From Liolophura sinensis (Eukaryota; Mollusca; Polyplacophora; Chitonida; Chitonidae): a stretch of DNA of 64,000 bases. The stretch spans positions 2,418,501-2,482,500 of the forward strand of contig NC_088295.1 of assembly GCF_032854445.1 (NCBI RefSeq), written 5' to 3'. The notes beneath the pieces are model-generated. The model did not search any database. It worked only from the letters and a program-made list of their open reading frames with translations, and was not told where the DNA came from. This document shows positions 48,085 through 60,618 of the stretch, piece by piece (the stretch's first letter is position 1; each line of letters starts with the position of its first letter). The position numbers and the translations under genes are program-made.

Positions 48085-48381
48085 ATGACTTTGTATCTGC
48101 TGCCCAAGCTTGTTTTCATGATGCTAGTAGTAATTATGTTTTCGTTGTCTTGGGAGGCAAATTGCTGTTTTCCAGGATATTACCAATATGAGGCGTGTAT
48201 CATGTTATGTCCCACAAGTTTAGCAATGTCAGAGGCACTGTGTATGTTTTTTTCCTCAATATCTCTAACATGTAAATTGTTATTAAGTACTAATGTTATC
48301 GGGAAAACGTTTAATTATGGCATTCACAAATGTTGTAATTGTAAATTCACGGTATTATTTATTAATACTAGTCTGAGATAA
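48085..48381 (+). CDS. Hypothetical small secreted protein (weak)
   Basis: From the Met at 48,085 the frame (98 codons to the stop) begins like a signal peptide: MTLYLLPK, then the hydrophobic core LVFMMLVVIMFSLSW. A cysteine-containing stretch with NCCFPGYYQYEAC follows. A GTATGT donor-like site at about 48,242 could end a first exon. A longer start at 48,022 is possible but less like a signal peptide. No family recognised, no homologous exon found nearby, and the surrounding DNA is AT-rich, so chance is a real possibility. Confidence 0.25.
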   Translation: MTLYLLPKLVFMMLVVIMFSLSWEANCCFPGYYQYEACIMLCPTSLAMSEALCMFFSSISLTCKLLLSTNVIGKTFNYGIHKCCNCKFTVLFINTSLR

Positions 48382-49244
48382 ATGTCAGTATTGATTATTA
48401 TCAAGGATTAAAGTAAGCTCAGTCCAAGCTCAGAGGGTTGAGCTTGTCGGCTCATTCTAACTTTAGAATGCTCTGACCTTGGAACAGTTCATGCAAAGAG
48501 TTTTTCATTACAAGTGAAATTTAGTTTTCTCTAAAAAGTCATAATTTTCAATTTGCTGTAGTTTAATATGTGTGCTACAAAGACTTCAAATAGCTGATTG
48601 TCTACATAATTTTATACTTTTATTATGTTTTGTTGTAAATGGCATTTTAAAAATCTGTCATTTTTCATCCGATCTTTCGTACCTGCCTCCTGTCAGGTGT
48701 GCTTGGTGAGGAACAGCGGGCATGATAAGGTTTCAGTATGGTCAGTTATTAGAACATGAGTACTGAAAGAGCCTCTTGGACATACTGATGGTGAGCCTTT
48801 GAAAACTCATACATTGTCCACAGCACATTGTGAGATTTTGTATCAAAGAAAGCTGTCAAGAGAAGAAAGAAAGATATCCTGGGAGACCTGTGCACGCGGC
48901 GTATGATAGATGAGAAGCGGTTTTAGGCTCACCATCTTCTCCTACTTGCGCTTGAATTAATAATAAATGGTCTCCGCACAAAAATCCTTTGAACTGCGGT
49001 AAATATTTCAGCGATGTACATCACAACCAATCGTCCGCCTTATGGACAACGATTATTTACTGAAGACAGCCTATGTTGATACCACACGAATTTGTCTGCT
49101 GCTGAACAAAAAAGATACGGCAATAAACTACTTCCGGCTGGCCTAAAAAGACGATGTCAGAAAATACTTGGCCATAACAATGAATGTGTAGAGACAGTAA
49201 CGACACGTCACATATTAGCCTATACAGGCAGCAGCTGACCTCAA
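48382..49244. other. No gene recognised; faint coding-like stretch
   Basis: After an acceptor-like ATATTTCAG near 49,011 the plus strand reads about 80 codons with one stop (contains NRPPYGQRLFTEDSL). Not recognised and too short to call. Confidence 0.3.
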
Positions 49245-50070
49245 GGTTACACGGGCAGTGTATGAAACGGCGAAAGACCTCGAGGTTACACAGACAGTAA
49301 GTGACCTCAAGACCATAGAGACGCTTCGTGACCTCGCGGCTATGGATAGTAAGTGACCTAACGACATAGAGACAGTACGTGATGGGTACGTACGTACGGG
49401 TCTGTGGAGACAGAACGTGACCTCGAGGCTGTCAGGATGGAAAGTGACCTCGAGGTCACAGAGACAGTATATGACCTTGCGGCTATAGAAGCAGTACGTG
49501 ACCTTGCGGCAATGAAGACAGTAAATGACCTCTAGGCCTTCAGCATAATAAATATCCTTGATGTTATAGAGACAGTGCGTGACCTCGAGCTATACAGACA
49601 GTGAAAGATATTAGTGTTACAGCGACATTACATGATGTGGAGACTTTGGAGACTACATGACCTCGAGTCATTGAAGGTTGCATGTTGCCTCGAAGCTATT
49701 TGGACAGACTGTGACCTCAAGGCAATGTGGCAGGCTGTGACCTCGAGTCATTGAAGGTTGTATGTGACCTCGAAGCTATGTAGACAGACTGTGACCTCCA
49801 GTCAATGAAGGCAATATGTGGCCTCGAAGCTACGTAGACAGACTGTGACCTCAAGGCAATGTGGCAGGCTGTGACCTCGAGTCATTGAAGGTTGTATGTG
49901 ACCTCGAAGCTATGTAGACAGACTGTGACCTCAAGGCAATGAAGGCTGTATGTGATTTCGAGGCTATGTAGACGGGCTGTGACAGCGAGGCTATGAAGGT
50001 TGTGGACACGCTGTGATCAAGACAGTATGAAGATTGTATGTGACCTGGAGACTATGTAAATACCTCAAGG
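49245..50070. repeat. Degenerate minisatellite, about 27/54-bp period
   Basis: Words GTGACCTCGAG, TATGTAGACAGACTGTGACC and ATTGAAGGTTGTATGTGACC recur. The right half (49,640-49,990) is better ordered than the left. TGACCTCGAGGTCA-like palindromic pieces occur, for example near 49,448-49,456. Confidence 0.75.
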
Positions 50071-50261
50071 CTTACAAAGACTACGTCCCAGAAATGACAA
50101 CAAAAGCTACCGGGTGAAGTCTGATGTGGTAAGTATTACGTCATTTCAGTGATGCTGGACATTCCACTGCAGGGTCAACAGCGCGACGTCACAGTGGGTA
50201 GACAAAATACGTCACACATTACAGCATGCAACATTGTTCGCGTCGCGCAACAATCTGCCGG

Positions 50262-51092
50262 ATTGATGATTGCCTGACGCATGACTGCCTGGCGCATGAT
50301 TGCCTAACACATGATTGGCTGACACATGACTTGCTGACACATGATTGGCTGACACATGAATGCCTGACACATGATTGCCTAACAGATGATTACCTGACGC
50401 ATGATTGCCTGAAAGGATTGGCTGACACAAGATTGCCTGACGCTCACTATTGGCTCACTCATGATTGACTTACAATAATTGCCTGACATGATTGCCCGAC
50501 ATATGATTGCCTAACACATGATTACCTAACACATGAATGCATGGCACATTATTGCCTGGCACAGCATTGGCTGACGCATAATTGCCTGACACATGATTAG
50601 GTGATACATGATTGCCTGACAGGATTGGCTGACACAAGATTGGCTGACGCATGACTGACCTAGACATGACTGCCTAACGCATAATTGCCTGACGCATTAT
50701 TGGATGACACATGATTGCCTGACATGATTGCCTGACATATATATATCTAACACATGATTGCCTGGCGCATGATTGCCTGGCACATGATTGTCTAACACAT
50801 GATTACCTGTCTAACACATGATTGGCTGACACAAGATTGGCTGACGCATTATTGGCTGACACATGATTCAGTGACACACGATTGCCTGATAATGATTGCC
50901 TGACATATATTTGTCTAACCCATGATTGCCTGACGCATGATTGCCTGACGCATGAATACCTGGCACATGATTGCTTGGCACAGGATTGCCTGGCACATGA
51001 TTGATAACACAGGACTGGCTGACGCATAATTACTTGACACATAATTGGCTGACGTATGATTGCCTGACACATGATTGCCTGACACATGTAAG
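50262..51092. repeat. 15-bp minisatellite, about 50 copies
   Basis: ATGATTGCCTGACAC and ATGATTGGCTGACAC variants. On the minus strand it reads as a five-residue repeat (SGNHV/SANHV), giving frames of up to 97 codons with no other support for coding. Confidence 0.9.
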
Positions 51093-51103
51093 TCATTCAC
51101 CAA

Positions 51104-51165
51104 AGTGCTGGCCGCTGTTGTATAAGGGAAATACTTTTGAGTACGGCGTAAAAACAAATGAAATG
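51104..51165 (+). mobile_element. SINE tail fragment at the end of the 15-bp array
   Basis: CTGGCCGCTGTTGTATAAGG followed by TTTTGAGTACGGCGTAAAAA. It begins about a dozen bases after the last unit of the 50.3-51.1 kb array. Confidence 0.5.
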
Positions 51166-52489
51166 AAAACATTACCACCCGTTATTATGAACAATTCACC
51201 TCTTTAACGGGAGTTCTACTCCTTGTTTGAGGAAAACACAACGTCATTTAATCCCACAGCTAAACTAGCGACGTCTGGAAATGAATTTGACGCCCATACA
51301 TGTGGGTTATTCTTCCAAAGGATGACTCAATTGCTATCGGGCAACAAGGCTAATGTTGTCTATAATACATTATTACATATGTAACATACAAACGCATAGA
51401 ACTTTAACTTAAGAGATTACGAGATAAGCTAATTTAATTTTGGTATCCATCAAAACTATATCTTCAAACAGTCTCTGTGGCGAACACAGTAAGGCTGTAG
51501 TGATCCACATACAAAATGTAATGATTACAGCAATATTCCTGACAGCACTCGGCCTTTACGGCGTGTGTCAGTTGACGAGATCTGGTCTCGGTCTGCAGGG
51601 CACAATATTTTATTTCTCAAGCTCTTTCCAGGCGAACCATCCAGTGGTCAGTAGCCAAGGACATTGGTATTGAATATGTCATGTCCAAGACGGATCTAGC
51701 ATGTTTGAACAAACAGACAAAACAGAGCACAAACTGCCTCACATCTTAGTTTCCATACAACAACGTTTTATAACTGCGGGTTGAATTCTTGAATTCCCAT
51801 GGACTCGATATATCGATTTTGGCCTATATCATTGAAATCAGTCTTTCTCTAAGAGTTTTAAATGCCACAATGTAATCAGACAGCACCTTGAAATCACACC
51901 GCGATCTCAGTCCAATTGGCAAAGTTATTTTTTTGCCCGTGTCAAATCAGTTAACTATTTAACATGGGCAAATCTTTGCAAGTATTTCTGAAGAATGCTA
52001 ATCAGTGGGACAAGGCTTTTAGCTGGCGTCAGTTCTCAATTATGCCATAATGAACACTTCAATACAAATTGATTCAGAGGAGGTTTTCTCGGATTGATTT
52101 ATGTGTAGGTCGTGAACAACTAAGTGCCCGAGTTTTCTGATACACACTCGTAAACATCAGCTTTGTCCCGTTGGCCCTGTTGCCAGCCTGCTTATCGTCT
52201 CTCCCCCAAAGTTTACTGATAAAACCCCAGGACAGTGCAACTACATTAAGTTACGGAATCAAAGAAGACTCTGCTCACTTTTACTGACAGTTTTTGTCCA
52301 AGGCAGAGGAAAAATCAATAGGGCCTGAGGAGGTGCGTAGGGAGGCGTGTGAGGAGGGGTGGTCTTTTGGACGTGACGGAGACCCGGTGGTGAAACATGT
52401 GGTGAGTGTGACGGGGCGCGTGAAAGAGTGGATGGGAAGGTGTATAAAGAAGTGGGCGGTGAGGCGTTGGAAGAAGGGATAGTGAGGTG
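51166..52489. other. No gene recognised
   Basis: Single-copy sequence between the 15-bp array and the GA-rich repeat. Confidence 0.45.
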
Positions 52490-53660
52490 TATCAAGGAAA
52501 TGGCGTTGTGTGTGAAGGGCGGGGTGGTAATGTGTGTGAGGTGTGTTAAGGAGGAGAGAGTGAGGAGTGTGAAAGACAGTGAGTGAGGTGTGTGAAAGAG
52601 AGGGAGTGAGATGTGTGAAGGAGAGGGAGTGAGATGTGTGAAGGAGAGGGAGTGAGATGTGTGAAGGAGAGGGTGTGAAATGTGTGAAGGAGAGGGAGAT
52701 GTGGTGTTTGAAGAAGGAGGGGTGAGGTGTGGTTGAAGGACGGAACGTGATGTATGTGAGGTGTGTGAAGGAGGAGGGTGTGAGGTGTGTGACGGAGAAG
52801 GAGTGAGGTGTGCAATGGAGATGGTGGTGTGTTTGAAAGACGGGAGGAGATTTGTGTGAGGTGTGTGAAGGAGGAGCGAGTGAGGTGTGTGAAGGAGATG
52901 GTGGTGTGATTGAAGGATGGGAGGTAATGTGTGTGAGGTGTGTTATGGAAGAGGTAGTTAGGTGTGAAAAGGAGAAGGAGCTATGGTGTTTGAAGGCGGA
53001 GGGGTGAGGTGTGAGAAGAAGGAGGAAGTGAGATGTGTGAAGGAGAGGGAGTGAGGTGTGTGTAGGAGAGGGAGTGAGATGTGTGAAGGAGTGTGTGAAG
53101 AAAGAGGAGTGAGGTAGGGTGAGATGTGTGAAGGTGAGGGAGTGAGGTATGTGAAGAAGAGGGCGGTGTAGTGTTTGAAAAAGGAAGGGTGAGGTATGTG
53201 AAAGAGATGGTAATGTGTTTAAAAGAGGGGAGGTGGTGTGTGTGAGGTGTGTTACGGAGGAGGGAGTGATGTGTGTTAAGGAGGAGAGAGTGATGTGTGT
53301 GGCGTAGAGGGAGCTATGGTGTTTGAGGAAGGAGGGTGTAAAGTGTGTGAAGGATATGGTGGTGTGTTTGAAGGATGGGAGGAGATATGTGTGAAGTGTG
53401 TGAAGGATGGCAGGAAAAGTGTGTGTGAGGTGTGTGAAGAAGATGGAGTGAGATGTGTGACGGAGGAGAGTGAGGTGTGTGAAGGAAAGGGATTGAAGTC
53501 TGTGAAGATGGAGTGAGGTGTGTGAGGTAGAAGGGAGTGGGGTGTGTGAAGGAGAGGGAGTGAGATGTGCGAAGGTGAGAGAGTGAGATGTGTGAAGGAG
53601 AGGGAGGTGTGGTATTTGAAGAAGGAGGGGTGATGTAAGTGAAGGAGGAGGGCGTGAAAG
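52490..53660. repeat. GA-rich repeat, about 23-bp period, strongly strand-biased
   Basis: Loose copies of GTGTGAAGGAGAGGGAGTGA. For over 1.1 kb the plus strand is almost wholly G, A and T with hardly any C, i.e. a long purine-rich tract. The Ser/Pro/His-rich minus-strand frames are by-products. Confidence 0.88.
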
Positions 53661-55197
53661 TGGATTTTAGTATTTTTATCTCCGAAACTCATTGAGAATT
53701 ACAAAACACAAATACTTTACGCATTGTGAAGTAAGGAGTGGTGTGATTCACATAACAAAGACCCAAACAAGAAGCGCGTGGTCAAGTTGGAGGGTAGAAG
53801 GTGATCCCAAGCTGCCAGCAAAGATCACACCAGATTCCCATGATAGCCTAGACAGATGTCATTAGCCGAAATTTGGACAGTCGTTAACTCAGTTGTCTAT
53901 GAATTTGGTGTGATCGAGTGCTGTTCTATTTTAGAAGAGAGTTATCCAGAACGTCATTATTTTAAAAAATGGCGCACCTAACACCGCCTAAGTCTCTACC
54001 TATTTGTTTTAATACTCATATCGCATCAGTCGAGTCCTCTCAGGCACGTTTCAGAAATGTCGGTGTATTTAAAAAGAAAATAGAGTGGTTGGTTGACGGG
54101 TGGTTGGTTGACGGTGTCACACCTCCTCCTGTTTAACCAAAGGACATAGATCTGGCAGACCAGTCATGAATTATCTCACATGCCTATACAGCGATCTTTC
54201 CGCCCGTGCTGCCGCCATGACGGCAGATGTATATGTTAAGGCAGACTGGTGATGTAGGTCTCCGTAAGCTTTGTGACAGGCTGTTTATGGCCGGAGGAGA
54301 AATGAACAGAGCTGACTTAATTTGTTTACTCTGAAGAAGAAGAAGAAGTTTCTATGCCTCCGAGTTGAAGAGCATTACTCTGACGTGTTATGAGGAGAAA
54401 GGCATAGGTAGCCCGTCCACACTGCCTGGGCGAATTTAGAATAGTTTGTTTATGACAAGGAGTTCGGTGGTCAAAATTAGCCTAAACCCAAATACAGGAG
54501 TGAAAAAAAAATTTAGAATTTTGCTCTGCGGATTGAAGCGACTGGTATCAAAAGCAGCTCTAGTGCACGCTTGTCCAACAGTACCTTTTGCGTGCGAATC
54601 GATTGTGGATGTCCTTTTCGTTCGTATGCAACGTCTTACTCAGATAGCTTTAAGAAGGATGGGCACACAGAACGCGTGTAACAGAAAGCCGTACATTGAA
54701 GGACCAAGCTCTGATCAACCCTTAATCTAAGCTCTGACCAATTTATTTATAGGGATGTACTAACAGGTGTCTCGTGAATGTGAAGTGGACCCAGCCTGGT
54801 ACGCGGAAGTGTCATTACCTAGAGAGCACTGTCATAGCCAAAAGAGATGGATCGAATCACGTCAGGGATCAATAGGTAAAGCACGAGAAGATCTTCTTCT
54901 CCTGAGCACGCCGATTTCCAGACTTAATGTCCTTTGCCGTATGTACATTTCACGTATTCAGTAGTTTTGATTACCGTATTTGATGTGAGAAGACTTGGCT
55001 GTCTTGATGCCTGTCCCACACATCGGCGGACCGCTCTTCAAAGAAAGGCCATCGCCAATGTGAGCTATCTCCCTGCATTATTAATAAATGACAGCGCAGA
55101 TATCCTTTTTCCCGATAACAGATTGAGAAGACTGTGAGCATATGCCAGTGCTTACAGCTTGCGCCTTGAGAATTCCACGGAGATGAAGGCTTATGTC
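53661..55197. other. No gene recognised
   Basis: Includes a local 15-bp direct doubling (GTGGTTGGTTGACGG) at about 54,087-54,117 and the (GAA)n run. The 94-codon frame at 54,446 has no recognisable domain. Confidence 0.45.
54330..54346. repeat. Short (GAA)n run
   Basis: CTCTGAAGAAGAAGAAGAAG: five GAA triplets in gene-free sequence. Confidence 0.8.
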
Positions 55198-55793
55198 CGC
55201 AATAACAGTTGTTTGAATAGCAAGCTAATGCGGAGTTGAGAGAGAAGACAGAACAATAACAGTTGTTTGAATAACAAGCTAATGCCGAGATGAGAGAGAA
55301 GACAGGACAATAACACCTTTTTAAAAAGCAGGCCAATGTGGAGTTGAGAGACAAGAGAGAAAAATAACGGTTGTTTGAATAGCAAGCTAATGTGGAGTTG
55401 AGAGAGAAGGCAGGACAATAGCAGTTGTTTGAATAGCAAGCTAATGTGGAGTTGAGAGAGAAGGCAGGGCAATAACAGTTGTTTGAATAGCAAGCTAATG
55501 TGGAATTGAGAGAGAAGACGGGACAATAACAGCTGTTTAAATAGCAAGCTTATGTGGAGTTGAGAGACAAGAGAGGAAAATAACAGTTGTTTGAATAGCA
55601 AGCCAATGTGGAGTTGAGAGAGACGACAGAACAATAACAGTTGTTTGAATAACAATCTAATGAGTAGTCGAGAGAGAAGACAGAACAATAACAGTTGTTT
55701 GAATAACAATCTAATGAGTAGTTGAGAGAGAAGACAGAACAATAACAGTTGTTTGAATAACAAGCTAATGCGGAGATGAGAGAGAAGACAGGA
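55198..55793. repeat. 54-bp minisatellite, about 11 copies
   Basis: Unit AATAACAGTTGTTTGAATAG, CAAGCTAATGTGGAGTTGAG, AGAGAAGACAGAAC. 54 bp equals 18 codons, hence a 201-codon Leu-rich minus-strand frame (LLFKQLLLFCLLSQL type). That looks membrane-like but has no independent support. Confidence 0.92.
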
Positions 55794-56534
55794 CACGCGA
55801 GTCTGTCTGTCACTTGGTTGTAAGTCTTAATCGGGTGTACAAAGAAGGACGCAGATATACACCCCAGTTCTTCTCTTTACTTTACACCTGCCAAGATTCA
55901 GCCAACCAGCTTCCAACTGTGACATTAAACAACTCTCCTGTCCGAACCACAGTCTAGGACTTGAAGGTCTTAAATGCTTTCTCTTTTTCAAATGTTATAG
56001 TTGTCAGCACCCTAAATACTTTAGAACATTGTACTCACAGATGAAGCAAAAGCTTTCCCGATACCCAAGGTCAAAGATATTAAACTAAAACAAATTTTCC
56101 ATACTTATTTGCTGAATTCCGTATTTTTCATTGATAGAGAAAAGGTGTGATCTGGCCTGGAGCTGATGTGAAGCCTGCCTTACAGATGACACAACTGCAA
56201 ACTATATTATTCCTGTCAGTCAGCGCATAAACAATGCGGTCTTCAAATTCCTGGGTAAATTCTGGTTAGCTAAAATAAAAACTTACATATAGTAGAAATA
56301 TATGTGTAGTTCTCTGAATACAGACAAGTAATATTCCACAGGCTCTCATTTTTAAATGGAAATCAATCCATCTAAACCTCAAAGGGAAACAATTTTTTGA
56401 TACATTTGAAGATTTTTTTTCATCTGCGTGTAATACAAGTTATGCCGGAAGCTATTATGGTTACAAGCAGATATTACGTAAGACATATCGCGCATGACAT
56501 CTTCAGCAGAGTGCTTTAATTAGGCTCTTGGGAC

Positions 56535-56709
56535 ATGCAAGCTTTAATTATATGGACTCTGTATTTGTGGTCAGTTCTCGGCAATCCGGTATCACAGATC
56601 GGAAACAATGCCATCGGTAAAACCATCACACTACCTGTCTGTTCAACAGGTGCTGATTACATCCGCTGTGCGTGCCAGCAAAAATGTCAAACTGCCTCAT
56701 ACCTGTATG
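56535..56709 (+). CDS. Hypothetical secreted protein, first-exon candidate (weak)
   Basis: A 144-codon frame starts at 56,535 with a short hydrophobic N-terminus (MQALIIWTLYLWSVLG) like a signal peptide. A segment with several cysteines (IRCACQQKC) follows. GTATGT at about 56,706 is a possible donor. Beyond it another frame is the more protein-like (VCFYPSNTSGSKVC), so the single long frame is probably not the product as it stands. Family unknown. Confidence 0.22.
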
Positions 56710-57467
56710 TTTCTATCCGAGCAACACGAGTGGATCCAAAGTATGTACTGACTACGCATCTCATTCACCTCGTGGTCAACAGGGGGAACATGCCTGTCCG
56801 TCCATCAGCATGCCGAAGACGCACGTATCCAATGTCTGTACATAGACAATCTCTTGTCATGGCGCCCTGGCAGTTTGCTCTAATTCCGATTTCCATTCCA
56901 TCACAAGCAATAAGCAGACCCCTAACACCTTATTGTCGGCCATGCAGGCGCTTTTACCAACTCGGGTAATACGAATTAAGTATAGTTACGGGGAGCGAGT
57001 GGACAGGCCGCCGGTCTCTGTCAGCTAAACCAAGCCCGTCTTCCGTGATATTAATTATAACGATAGAGTTGCTTACAGTAATGCCGGGTGGCTACTCCCC
57101 CTCGATCTCCAGTCTCCATCGTGCTCTGGCCCCCATACAGCATGTCTTACACTTATCGTCACACTGGTCGGCGAACTTGTCCAGATGTATCATCGTGTCA
57201 TACACATGGTCATTAAAAATAAAACTTTTTCATATATTTCATCGCTGGAGTCGGCAATTAAAATGGATGAACAGCACGTTTGTGTTTGTACTTATCAAGG
57301 TGACTCGATGCAAACCACACACGCCTACATACACGGCTTATATCACGATACACCATACATGCGCGCTCCTGTTTCTTGATTTTCAGAACTAAGATTTGTT
57401 GGGTACACTGTACACATTGTCAGAATCAGAATTTAGGGTCAACAATTTATCTACTAAAGAACGGTGG

Positions 57468-57548
57468 TTTTCTCAGGGCACGCCAATTTACTCCGCCAAT
57501 ACGGGAAAATTCTAGAATTCAGCGAAAAACGCCAATCAAATAACCACG
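57468..57548 (+). mobile_element. Decayed SINE-like fragment
   Basis: TTTTCTCAGGGCACGCCAAT followed, some 50 bases on, by AAAAACGCCAATCAAATAAC, which resembles the tail of the SINEs here. Weak similarity; limits are arbitrary. Confidence 0.35.
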
Positions 57549-58689
57549 TAAATAGTCACTATAATGCACAGATATGGAAACTCAAATGTCAAGCAAAATA
57601 TCCGGTGTTAATATTAATTAATAGCTGATGCTAAACGGCTCTCTTAATCTCAGTGATACAGAATTTTGTGTCGTCAATAACGTGTGATAGCGGTGCCAGT
57701 CAAATTGATGGGCCCACTCCTAAACGTGAAGGACGATTGGCCGTGACTGGGCTTCACAGTCGGTATGCCAGTAGCAATACGACATCATATCAGCCGCTAG
57801 TACACATGCCACACCCATTTCTACAGGCTGTGCTTACAGCAACGTACACAGATTACTAAAATAAGATTGTACATCAAATGTGGGCAAATAATTCCGGCAA
57901 CGTGATAACTTACGCATACGTAAAGGAAGGTAAAAAAGTGGAATCAACAAAATGTCGGTATCTTGTTAACTGGCAGCAGCCTACAGGCGACAGGAGAAGA
58001 AAATATTTAGGACAGAAGTATACAGATCGTTCATGAACATAAGATAGATGTAACTAATGGCGTACGTTGTAACTCCGTTACTCAGTTAAAAGACACACAC
58101 CATCTGGCTACATGAATCCGAACATGTGGGACATGTCGCAGTAATATTTATAGGATAGCGTAAGGAGGTGAAGCCTCTCTGGGGAGCTCTAGATTGGTGT
58201 GAGCTCCCGGCTGTGATTGAAATAATTGAGGCACCTGCATGAGTGTGGCGTCATCCCAGAACAATAGCTGCCCCACCAAAAAACATCTTCAACAAACACT
58301 GTATTCGAGAAAAACATTATTCTCTCACTAAGATGATTTTAACAACGTTCATGACGTCATTGGTACTTTTTGTGGATAATTGAGGTTTAGCTGTGCACCT
58401 GCCGAGAAGAAAGCACGTGACCTGTGCCAGTCCGGATGTTCAATTAGCGGTCCCAAGTGGCTGTGTGCTGTCCAGCTTTGCGGCTATTCATACCTCCCCC
58501 ACCCCTTCCCTCAAATAAAGCTGTCAGCCTCGAGCAAGGATTCGTTGTACGAGCCATAATCGGTGCAGTATTAAGGTGTCTTAAATAAACTGAAATACAC
58601 ACTATTTTCAATCAGAGGGATTTGTCTGAATTATCAATATTAGGTGGTCGGAATCATAATACAGTTAACGAGGAGTTTCGAGTGCTAAA

Positions 58690-59480
58690 CCTGCAACAGC
58701 TTTTGCTATCTGATGTGGTCAACGAGGTGTTTCCCGTTCTGTATCTGTAACACCTATTGCTATCTGATGTGTCAAAGAGGGCTTCCCGTGCCAAACTTGT
58801 AACAGCTTTTGCTATCCGATGTGCTCAACCAGGTGTTTCCCGTTCTGTATCTGTAACACCTATTGCTATCTGATGTGTCAAAGAGGGCTTTCCCGTGCTA
58901 AATTTGTAACAGCTATTGCTATCCGATGTGGTCAACGAGGTGTTTCCCGTTCTGTATCTGCGACACCTATTGCTATCTGATGTGTCAAAGAGGGCTCTCC
59001 CGTGCTGAGTTTGTAACAGCTATCGCTCTCCGATGTACTCAACCAGGTGTTTCCCTTTCTGTATCTGTAACACCTATTGCTATAATATGTAGTCAAAGAG
59101 GGCTTTCCCGTGCTAAATTTGTAACACCTATTGCTATCCGATGTTCTCAACGAGTTGTTTCCCGTGCTAAATCTGCAGCAGTTATTGCTATCCGATATGG
59201 TTGACTAGGGCTTTCCCGTGCCAAACCTGCAACAGCTATTCCTATCCGATGCTAACCCCTGCTAAATCTGTAACTGCTATTGCTATCCGATGTGGTCAAC
59301 GAGGGCTTTCCGTGCTAAATATGTAACCGCTATTGCTATCCGATGTGGTTAACTAGGGCTTTCCCGTGCTAAACCTGCAACAGCTATACCTATCCGATGC
59401 TAACCCCTGCTAAATCTGTAAACGCTATTGCTATCCGATGTGGTCAACGAGTGTTTGACTGTGCTCAATCTGTAACGACT
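58690..59480. repeat. About 54-bp minisatellite organised partly as 107-bp dimers
   Basis: Two unit types alternate: one with GGTGTTTCCCGTTCTGTATC, the other with GGGCTTTCCCGTGCTAAAT. They are linked by GCTATCTGATGT or GCTATCCGATGT. Dimers run from about 58,716 to 59,145; monomers and shortened units follow. Confidence 0.9.
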
Positions 59481-60370
59481 ATGTTGCTATTCATTGTATC
59501 TTCTGAATATACATAACGAAGTTATCACGCGGTTAAAACTTATCGGGAAGCAAAAGAAGGCCTAAGTAGTACGCAAGACCGCTTTAACAAGTACACATTT
59601 TAAATCCAATTAAGCAGGACAAAATTATGGTGAAGTTTATTTACACAATAAATACAACCTACATAAAATATAGAATCTGTGACACATTCGAATACATTTT
59701 GTGATTTTCTAGCCTATAGTGAACAACACATTTTGTCCAGCCGAAAGAAAGCCGACGCTAGATGTATAATGTAAACCGCCGTTATGCCTGGCTGCTCGAG
59801 CCGGACAGTTGTGGATACGTGTGTGTTTACAGCCAAGATGAGCCACGACTGGCCGAGGTCCATTTCCAACATAACATAACTAGTACGCTAGGTAAAAACA
59901 AATGACACGGCTAGTGAAAATATTAACACATCGTATGGCGTATTAACATATCAACATACTGTCTATTAACAACTGGAACTTTTGTGATTATCATAGTTAA
60001 CTGATTGAATGAGAATTAGTTCCTGTGTGGGAATCACCCGTGTGCAGCAAACTAATGTTCCAATAACCAGGAGGGCTAATACATCTAACTTCAACAACAC
60101 TGAGTTAATCAAGAAACAGTGATATAGCACATTGCCATGCAAGCGAGTCATTCATACACGTCAAACATCACAAAGTTATAAATATCCCGCATTGTGAACT
60201 TCAGGAATTGAAAACAATCCAATCCTTATACAATCTAATATGTTACATAACAGAATCACTGTGTTAATACTTTACCAATAAAACCACTTTGACATGGATC
60301 AACAAGAATGACAAGACCTATAGGACTTGGCCAGATGACAGGTCAATCAAATCTTTATACATATTTTCAC

Positions 60371-60373
<3 letters not shown>

Positions 60374-60440
<67 letters not shown>
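60374..60440. repeat. (TA)n microsatellite, 67 bp
   Basis: Uninterrupted alternating TA from 60,374 to 60,440, about 600 bp downstream of the GPCR stop codon. It is fully self-complementary and likely to be length-variable. Confidence 0.97.
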
Positions 60441-60443
<3 letters not shown>

Positions 60444-60612
60444 GTTGCTAACATCCGTTCTGGGCGAATACCAACGCACAGCCCAAATGTCAGCTACATT
60501 TCCCTTTTCATTTCCAAATACGAAGAAATGACATTTGGTATCGCCCAGAAAATGTAGTCTCAAGAATTGTCTTCATGAAACATTCGGTTGTTTTGTAATC
60601 ACGCTTCCAGCG

Positions 60613-60618
60613 TTTATT
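60613..60618 (-). terminator. Candidate polyadenylation signal AATAAA for the GPCR
   Basis: AATAAA on the minus strand about 425 nt downstream of the receptor stop codon, with a T-rich stretch nearby on the same strand. It is a 6-base motif in AT-rich DNA, so chance occurrence is possible. Confidence 0.25.

Larger units (their letters stand above)
55794..58689. other. No gene recognised apart from a weak first-exon candidate
   Basis: Single-copy sequence containing the hypothetical secreted frame at 56.5 kb and a decayed SINE-like fragment at 57.5 kb. Frames at 57,045-57,392 overlap each other and are unconvincing. Confidence 0.4.

Noticed and set aside
52259-53692. Pro/Ser/His-rich minus frames as a mucin-like protein
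   Set aside because: Product of the purine-rich repeat; frames are interrupted and overlap in several phases.
55191-55796. 201-codon Leu-rich minus frame as a membrane protein
   Set aside because: It is the 54-bp minisatellite translated; hydrophobicity follows from the repeat sequence.
60289-60563. 80-codon frames across the TA repeat
   Set aside because: They read through (TA)n as Tyr-Ile repeats on both strands; no coding support.
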